A stretch of DNA of 64,000 bases from Dichetophora obliterata (lineage: Eukaryota; Arthropoda; Insecta; Diptera; Sciomyzidae), in assembly GCA_963920525.1 (NCBI GenBank), contig OY986435.1, forward strand, positions 177,786,266-177,850,265, given 5' to 3'. Positions 57,760-64,000 of the stretch are shown here, piece by piece (positions within the stretch are counted from its first letter, which is position 1; the number at the start of each line of letters is the position of its first letter). The position numbers and the translations under genes were made by a program. The notes under the pieces are model-generated. The model was not told where the DNA came from. It worked only from the letters and a program-made list of their open reading frames with translations, and made no database searches.

Positions 57760-58840
57760 CAAGCGCGACGGAAGTGAATTTCATCTGTTGGGCAGTACAA
57801 ATGGTGGTGCAAAAAAAGTTTACCAAAATTTCTTCAAAGAAACATGAATGTGAATAAACAAATTTTTTATTTTAGTTTAAAATAAAAAAAATATAAAAAT
57901 ATATAAAAAATATTAAAATTTCATTATTTTTAAAAGTTCTTCCAATTTCAATATTAGAGATCATTCTGTAAAGAATCTTTCATATGCTAATATGAAAATA
58001 TAAGAAATAATGGTTGTTTTATAAAGCAAGGCTAGGTATATCTTTACATGGTTTAAATGCAATAATTTGTACCGTATTGCATTTAAACCATAATAAGTTA
58101 ATAAGTTATATTAATTTAAATTATTCCAAAATGTTTCTTTCTGTCCTTGCGAGAAACAAACTCTTTCACCACCTCCATCGAATTCAATTCTTCGGTTTTA
58201 TCTCTATGAATGTGTATAAGTGCCGCATGAGTGAGTCGTTTCTGTGTTATTGTTTCTCGAAGATACGTTTTAAGTCGTCTTAGTGCACTAAAAGGACGCT
58301 CAGATGAAGCTGCTGATGCAGGCACAGTCAAAAGCAAAGCAATAAGTTTTTCAACTTCATTTAATAATTTTTTGCAAATTGGGATACAATGCCACTACAA
58401 TTTGGAGGTGTTTGGCCAGGCAATTGCTTCAGCAACTTAAGTTGCGCGTGGAGGTCGCTCACATCAAAGTCATCTGCATAAAGATCTAGTTTTGTTTTTA
58501 GATTTTGTTCAGAAGGCACTTTTCCGTTGAAGGCTTCGATTACAATATTACAGTGTTAAGCTACATACTTAAGGGTGCTTTTAAACTGAAGTGGTGGGTT
58601 TGCAGTAGAAACTCTACATTTTGTTCTATCTTTTTGCAAACACAGAGAAAGAAAATGGTTATCCGCAAGCATGCTTATGAAGAAGAGAGAAAGAAGAGGA
58701 AAATATATAATACAAATATATTATCGTTGTAAAAAAACTGATATTTTGAATAACTTTTGAAGTTTTCTTTTTAAATTGTTTATCTAGCTAAAAAAGTGGA
58801 GGGGTAACTATCCCCCTTTCCCCCGCTTCCGACGCCAATG
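57760..58840 (-). mobile_element. hAT element with GGAAGYG termini, relic
   Basis: Ends CAAGCGCGACGGAAG and the inverse CATTGGCGTCGGAAG, with flanking 8-mers TCTTGAAT and TCTTTAGT (6 of 8). It encodes the transposase C-terminus on the minus strand and shares both ends with the 262-bp MITE at 33375-33636. Confidence 0.82.
58116..58360 (-). pseudogene. hAT transposase C-terminal dimerisation (hATC) domain
   Basis: The minus-strand frame reads EVEKLIALLLTVPASAASSERPFSALRRLKTYLR (shown in part: ASSERPFSALRRLKTYLR), then ALIHIHRD and a VSRKDRK-containing tail, ending with a stop at 58116. The S/AxxERxFSxLRRLKTYLR core is the hallmark of the hAT dimerisation region in the DUF4371-type branch. A frame change near 58360 and loss of the rest make it inactive. 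Confidence 0.85.
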
Positions 58841-59589
58841 TCTTTAGTACATACAAAGAAGTAATTATAGAATACAAAGAAAACTTTACTTATTGGTTAT
58901 ATGTTAATTTTGTTAAGTCTTTTTTACTCTCCATTCTAGGTACTTTGGCACGACTTTCTATAGTTACTACTATTTGATCTATATTTGTATAGATCAAATA
59001 TACATCTATATTTGTATAGATTAAATAAACTGGACTAGAGGTCCTGTTTTTTCCTGTTTTTAGAAGTATTTTTTGCAAATTTTATTCCAAAAAAAAAAAA
59101 ATTTTTTAATAATTCTTTGTTTTTTCAAAACGCAGTTTAGGTAAAACGTGTTCTAACTATTTTTCATATAGAACGCAAATAAGAAGAGATGCAAATTGGG
59201 GTTCAACTGCTTTTTTGATAATTGAATATTTTGATTAGTCTCAAAACAAAACCTGTATTGCATAAACTATAATATAATAAAACATAATAGCTATATTTAA
59301 AAAAAAAAAAAAATTTTAGCGAAAGAAGAGGAAAAAATTTCAAGTCGAGAGGCGCGGATTAGGGTTTGATTTTAGACCTATGGTTTCTTCGGAGAATTTT
59401 CTTAGAATTTTACGTAGATTACGTTTTTGCTATACGATTTTTCATTTTTTTTCATTCATACAAATCAACCCGCCCTAGTGCACATACTATACTTTTTACA
59501 ATAATTTTTTTATTTACTAACACTTTTTTACTTACCAGACATAGGAGCCGTCTTAACTGACATATTTTCATTTTGCATTAAAAATTTTT

Positions 59590-60800
59590 TTAAAGTTTTT
59601 GAAAGTTTTTTAGATTTTTTTAAAAAGTTTTATAGTTCTAGGTCGTTTTTTCCAAAAAAGTAGTTTTTCAAAATAACACTTGTGCTTTCTACCCAGAATG
59701 TTGCAACGATTTTATTTGGAAAGAAAAATGTTCACATTTGATTTTCGTGGGCTTGAAAGAGGGGTTTCAACTGGGTAAAAAATGGAGTTTTTTAAAAATT
59801 TTGCTGTTTTTTTAACTTAAAATTTCTCTAAGTTTTTTATCTCAATTTTTATCCTGTTTTAACTCTTATTTTCAGTCGTACTAAGCCACCTGTGTATATT
59901 TGGTTTTAGCTTTAACTAAAGCAGTCTATTTGTTTTTCATCATTTAAAATTCTGTTAAATTTAAATAAGCATTTTGTGACAAAATAAGCTTGTTTATTTA
60001 TGTTAACTGTTAGTAAATTTAAGCAAATAAAAAAATGCTCTTAATCGTTTTTTAGAGCAGGAATATGGCTTTAGTAAAAAATAAAGAGGTCTGGCTTGTT
60101 GGATAAACCATTCCTACTTTAAAGTCGTTTGATCTCCCTGCAAATCAAGAGACTATTTGCTTACTTTAGTTAAAGATAAAATCAAATATACACAGGTGGT
60201 TGAGTACAGCTGCAAGAAAGAGTTAAAGAAGAATATAAATTAATAAAAATACTATAATTTTTAGATTGCTTTTGACTAAAATTTAACTTTTTCTCCACGT
60301 GATACACAGATACCCTCATAGCAAAGACTTTACAACTGTTATTTATAAAATCGTTGCTCACTCTAATAAATTGACCGAAAAAGACATGTTTTCAAAACTT
60401 TAAATACGCATAACTACAGTAAAAAAATATGAATTGACGTTTTTTTCTTTTATTTAAGATTGAATGCTTTTTAAGACTGCATACTAAGATTTTACATTAA
60501 GAGTGAACATTTTGAGAAATTTATGGTTAAAAAAAACAGCAAAATTTAAAAAAACTCCTTTTTTTACTCTTCTGTGCAGAATTACATTCGGAACTCCTCT
60601 TTCAAGCCCACGAAAACAAAATTTAAACATTTTCCTTTCCAAATAAGATAGTTGGAACTTTATATTTTTCAGTAAAGCACTCATTTTGGATAGAAAGCAG
60701 AAGTATTATTTTGAAGCACTACAGTTTTTGGAAAAAGCCTTTTTAAAAAAATAAAAATAAATTCTATTTTGTCAGGAACTTTCGGAATTAGCTTCAGCCC
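59590..60800. repeat. Long imperfect hairpin of 1.2 kb
   Basis: The arms (about 59620-59950 and 60155-60770) are inverted repeats with shared blocks such as TTTTCGTGGGCTTGAAAGAGG, CCACCTGTGTATATTTG and CTTTAACTAAAG. The centre is about 200 bp. Just outside, at 60823-60837, the sequence TACGCCCTA resembles the end of the hAT-like element at 57382. No matching left end was found. No coding sequence. Confidence 0.7.
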
Positions 60801-60837
60801 CCAAAATTTTGGCAAAAAAGAAAAGTTTACGCCCTAA

Positions 60838-61142
60838 TATGCATATACTAGCTGAAACCCGGCACCTTGCTGCTTCGCCCACAAAATGTTATCAGTTAAA
60901 ATGAATGCGTAAATTTAGTTCGAATACTGAATTCCGAGGCTGTGTGACCTATAACTCAAAACCTATTCGATATCGCAAATTTGGTTTGTATTGAAGGTGC
61001 CACACCCACTTGTTCAAAGCCATCAAAATGTAATCAATGAAACTGCATGTGTAAATTGATGTCGAACACTAAATTTCGAGGCTGTGTAACCTATAACTCC
61101 AAAGCTACTAGATAAATTGTTTTCCTTAAACTTTCCTTTAAA
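60838..61142. repeat. Tandem duplication of a CGAGGCTGTGT segment
   Basis: Two units share TAAATT(T)AGTTCGAA-like sequence and CGAGGCTGTGTGACCTATAA (about 60936 and 61078), spaced about 142 bp. The start, ACTAGCTGAAACCCGGC at about 60848, resembles the 5' edge of a common insect repeat. Confidence 0.5.
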
Positions 61143-61160
61143 TAAACTGTTTATTTATTT

Positions 61161-61203
<43 letters not shown>

Positions 61204-61205
61204 CT
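61143..61205. repeat. (TTTA)n microsatellite
   Basis: About 14 TTTA units; the tract may be the tail of a lost retroposon. Confidence 0.9.
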
Positions 61206-61430
61206 TGATTGCTAAACCTTAACAGGTTTTATAACAAATTTAAAATAAGATATTTAATACAATTCAAAAATATAAAGTATGATTTTGAATGAAATAATGT
61301 ATTATTAACAAACTAAAAAGTTTAAGTAAATTGCTTAAAGTATATAATTTTATTAAAGTATAAAAAATAATAGAAAAAAGTTAAGTCAAAATCGATAAAA
61401 TCAGACAGCATAGCAGGGTTGCGTTTTCAA

Positions 61431-61688
61431 GACAAACAAGGTCAAGTTAGCAACAATTTTTGTATACGGCGGAGTCGTGTGACAAACAAGGTCTCATACC
61501 CAATAAAACACCACTCCAGTAGGTATATATATAATATATATCGTTCTGTCTCCCTGAAGCCGGTGAAATCCTGGCCTGACAGGGTGGTTACTCGACAAAC
61601 TATGTCAACTTCACCAAACCAATTTTCATAAAATAAAGAAAACCAGTTGCGAACGCAGGCACCAAGACAAACTAGGTCTTATCGGCCA
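61431..61688. repeat. Four spaced copies of GACAAACWAGGTC
   Basis: Copies lie at 61431, 61481, 61594 (GACAAACTATGTC) and 61676, all in the same direction, at spacings of 50, 113 and 82 bp. The intervening sequence shows no similarity by eye, so it is not a simple tandem array. Confidence 0.55.
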
Positions 61689-61965
61689 CTCATATTAATA
61701 TATTATAAATCGATCTAACGTAGTGTTTCAAGAGGTAAAAAGACACCAAGACACCACGGTACCGTCAACAAATGTTGTCACAACCATCTTGAAGATATGA
61801 GGCAATTGAAGATCCCAGGTTTAGGTCCATTCAGATTATTTAGATATATTATACACCAAAATTTTCCATTTTACGCTTAGGTCCATTTATCCATTTAGAT
61901 TGTTATATTAATGTGTTTACAATCACCAGATGCATCAGATATATGTTTGAAAGAACTTTACATAA

Positions 61966-62870
61966 TCAACGACGGTACTGCAGGTAATCTATAATTTTAT
62001 GTTTGATTGAGTCCATGGATTCACTTAAGGATATAACATCAGATACAAAATTAAAATCACCGCAAGCGCTTCTAAGAGGTTCATTTTGCAAATAATTAGT
62101 TCTACAAAAGTTCATGTGGAGTAACTCAAAAGATCTTCTAGGACGAAGAGGAATATTAAAATATATTTTACTCAATAAATATGGACTGTTTACATAGCCA
62201 TGTAAAAGTTTTATAATCCAACAAGCATTTATCATAATTCTCCGATTTTTTAAAGAAGGAAGATTTAAGAGTTGTAACCGATATTCATAAGGTGGTAAGT
62301 GAAAATCAGTATTACAATAAAGATAGCTTAAGCAAAACAAAAGAAATTGTTTCTGCACTGATTCAATGTCGTCTATGTAACAACCGTATCGTGGGCACCA
62401 AACAACTGAAGCGTATTCTAAGATAGGCCGCACTAGGGAAGTGAATAAGGTTTTCGTTATGAAAGGATCATTAAACTCTTTTGACCAACGTTTAATAAAT
62501 CCTAAAGTACTATTAGCTCTATTTATTATTTTATTTACATGAATATTAAAGCGTAGTTTAGGATCCATTGTAACTCCAAGATCATTGAAACTATCTAAGG
62601 ACTTCAATGGATAACCACAAATTTTGAAGGTACATTTAATTGGTGGTTTGCGCGAGAAAGACATATGCTTGCATTTCTTCATGTTGAGGTTCATACGGTT
62701 CGTTTTGCACCAGTTATGAAGATGATCAATGTCGGCTTGCAAAAATACAGCGTCATTATCATTTTTAAAAGAAAGGAAGAGTTTGACGTCGTCAGCAAAC
62801 ATTAAGATGCTGGAATGCATTATGACAGATGGCAAATCGTTTTTTATTTGCAATAAAAAACTAACATAAA
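61966..62870 (-). pseudogene. LINE reverse transcriptase fragment, C-terminal half
   Basis: Open for 295 codons from just before the catalytic motif FADDVKLF to the stop at 61966-61968. It then reads LHNWCKTNRMNLNMKKCK, FNDLGVTMDPKLRF, the connector LVRPILEYASVVWCP and a C-terminal QYRR. The Tyr of YADD is Phe here, which is common in this branch. The fingers and endonuclease are missing: the frame fails at about 62870, a 5' truncation. It belongs to a different LINE group from the three above. No A-rich tail is evident downstream (61700-61965). Confidence 0.82.
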
Positions 62871-64000
62871 TATATATTAGGTTTTTACAATGCTATGTAT
62901 ACTCAGAGAAGAGTTTTTGTTGGGTTTAAGATAAAAAAGTGTAAAAGCCTTTTAAAAAAAGGATAACATAATTTTTTAATGAAGAGAGTTTATTATATAG
63001 AATTAAGGGAAGAAATCGTGTCAATGAAGTCGATAGTTCAAAAGCCGAAGAAAATAAATCAAATATTTTGCAGCGGTATTTAAGACAATTAGTCAATTTA
63101 CAGTTTATAGTAAATCAGACTGATTAATGCGTATTAGCGTAATTCTTGGTTTTTTTCAAGTCTGATTAATTTGTTTTTTTTTTTTGTTTTAAATGCAAAC
63201 ACAAGTTACGCAGGTAACCAAAATTTTGTGTTGATTCCAAAACAAAACAAACGTCTAACTTGTTACATTACTCTTCTTTCTGTCATGAAAAAAAAAACTG
63301 ATTCAACACCAAAAATTACAGCATCCTAGAATGTCGCGCTCATAGTTATCAAATTACCCACATTACAATACAAACAGATTACAATATTATATTGAACTTT
63401 CAATTGCAAATTTGAATAAAAAAGAGCGCACTTACTTTACTATCACTTATCAAACTGGCGAGACTGATTTAATAATACATTTTTTTACAGAATTGGCTAG
63501 TTTTTATTTCATTATGTTAATTGATGACAGGTTTTACTTCCTTAAACTTTAGTCGCATAACTCAAAATATTGAGCTTAAAAGTAATGAATTATTTACCTC
63601 CGTAAGAAAAAGCTATATTTGATAAATGCTTTAGGTCCAGTATGAAAACAAAAGACTTAAGAAACGAACTTAATTGATGAGAATGACTCCAAAACTAGTT
63701 GAATTTTCTTCTATGTTGATGTTAAATCTCGCTTGACATTTATCTGAGCGGTCTACCAAAATGCGGCAGTAACAATTAGAAGAAAAATACTCACCATTTG
63801 GTGCCAAAAGACAAGTTAGAACAATTTAGCTTATTTCACTACAACTGAGCGGTTTTATCAACAGTTTAAGATCTTACAACAAAATATTTCAAATATTGCC
63901 GCATAATGTGCAGGGAGACTTCAGGCAGGCATGTCTACGTCTTTCTTTCTAGGGCTGTGCTAGAGGAGAGCATTTAATGCTGTTGTAGCGCAGCTACTGC
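62871..64000. other. AT-rich non-coding, nothing recognised
   Basis: No open frame of note, no termini, no RNA gene seen. Confidence 0.45.

Larger units (their letters stand above)
57382..59477. mobile_element. hAT-like element with TAGGGCGGGTTGATTT ends, host to another hAT
   Basis: The 16-bp ends and about 120 bp beyond them (57382-57510, 59340-59477) are inverted repeats, including CGAAGAAAC and CCGCGCCTCTCGACTTG. GTGCACAT flanks both sides (57374-57381, 59478-59485) and has T2 and A7 as hAT duplications prefer. Because that 8-mer sits within a palindrome (ATGTGCACAT), extra terminal bases instead of a duplication cannot be fully excluded. It has no coding sequence of its own; the hAT at 57760-58840 is inserted inside. 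Confidence 0.72.

Overview
The window is AT-rich, intron- or intergenic-like insect DNA, most consistent with a higher (schizophoran) fly and plausibly a tephritid fruit fly. That call rests on the repeat set: a gypsy-group errantivirus with env, a tRNA-headed SINE ending in a TTTA-rich tail, a DD41D mariner, a piggyBac relic, CR1/Jockey-like LINEs, a Helitron relic, many hAT elements, and a Penelope-like element carrying candidate hammerhead ribozymes. The species is not determined. No host protein-coding gene is established; two stretches (about 4.40-4.55 kb and 36.89-37.60 kb) resemble 5' exons but remain weak candidates.

Layout. 0-9.3 kb: SINE, a fold-back element, a DD41D mariner with a dead transposase, a minus-strand mariner relic joined to a LINE relic, and an internally deleted piggyBac-like element with TTAA ends. 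10.2-12.9 kb: a 5'-truncated LINE with a long intact reverse transcriptase frame. 17.9-20.6 kb: a 2.7-kb, nearly perfect palindrome made only of 574-bp units, flanked by a 13-bp duplication; a Harbinger-like fold-back MITE lies 54 bp further on. 21.9-22.7 kb: Helitron helicase relic. 23.5-27.05 kb: a plus-strand LINE inserted into a minus-strand LINE, resolved to the base. 28.9-30.9 kb: a hAT transposase relic interrupted by a second hAT element. 31.3-41.6 kb: hAT MITEs, other MITEs, and the second copy of the 574-bp-unit element (34.94-35.96 kb, 16-bp duplication). 43.15-52.09 kb: the errantivirus (LTR, leader, gag, pol, env, LTR), broken in gag and pol, env open, with a 1.06-kb MITE in gag. 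52.5-60.8 kb: more hAT elements, one nested in another, then a 1.2-kb hairpin. 61.9-62.9 kb: a fourth LINE fragment, minus strand.

The most interesting system is the 574-bp-unit family. Both loci share the same two ends, an extension of 32-33 bp present at one end only, inverted terminal units and 13-16-bp target duplications, which is the architecture known for Penelope-like elements. Every unit also contains all hammerhead catalytic-core nucleotides, a 5-bp stem I with an outer 6-bp helix, a 4-bp stem III, and a strong hairpin just upstream. One defect, a C/A opposition at the base of stem II, is shared by all six copies. No RT or endonuclease is present, so these look like non-autonomous, retrozyme-like derivatives.

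The window reads as layered transposon debris. Several target duplications let insertion order be read directly: LINE into LINE, hAT into hAT, hAT into hAT-like, MITE into gag.
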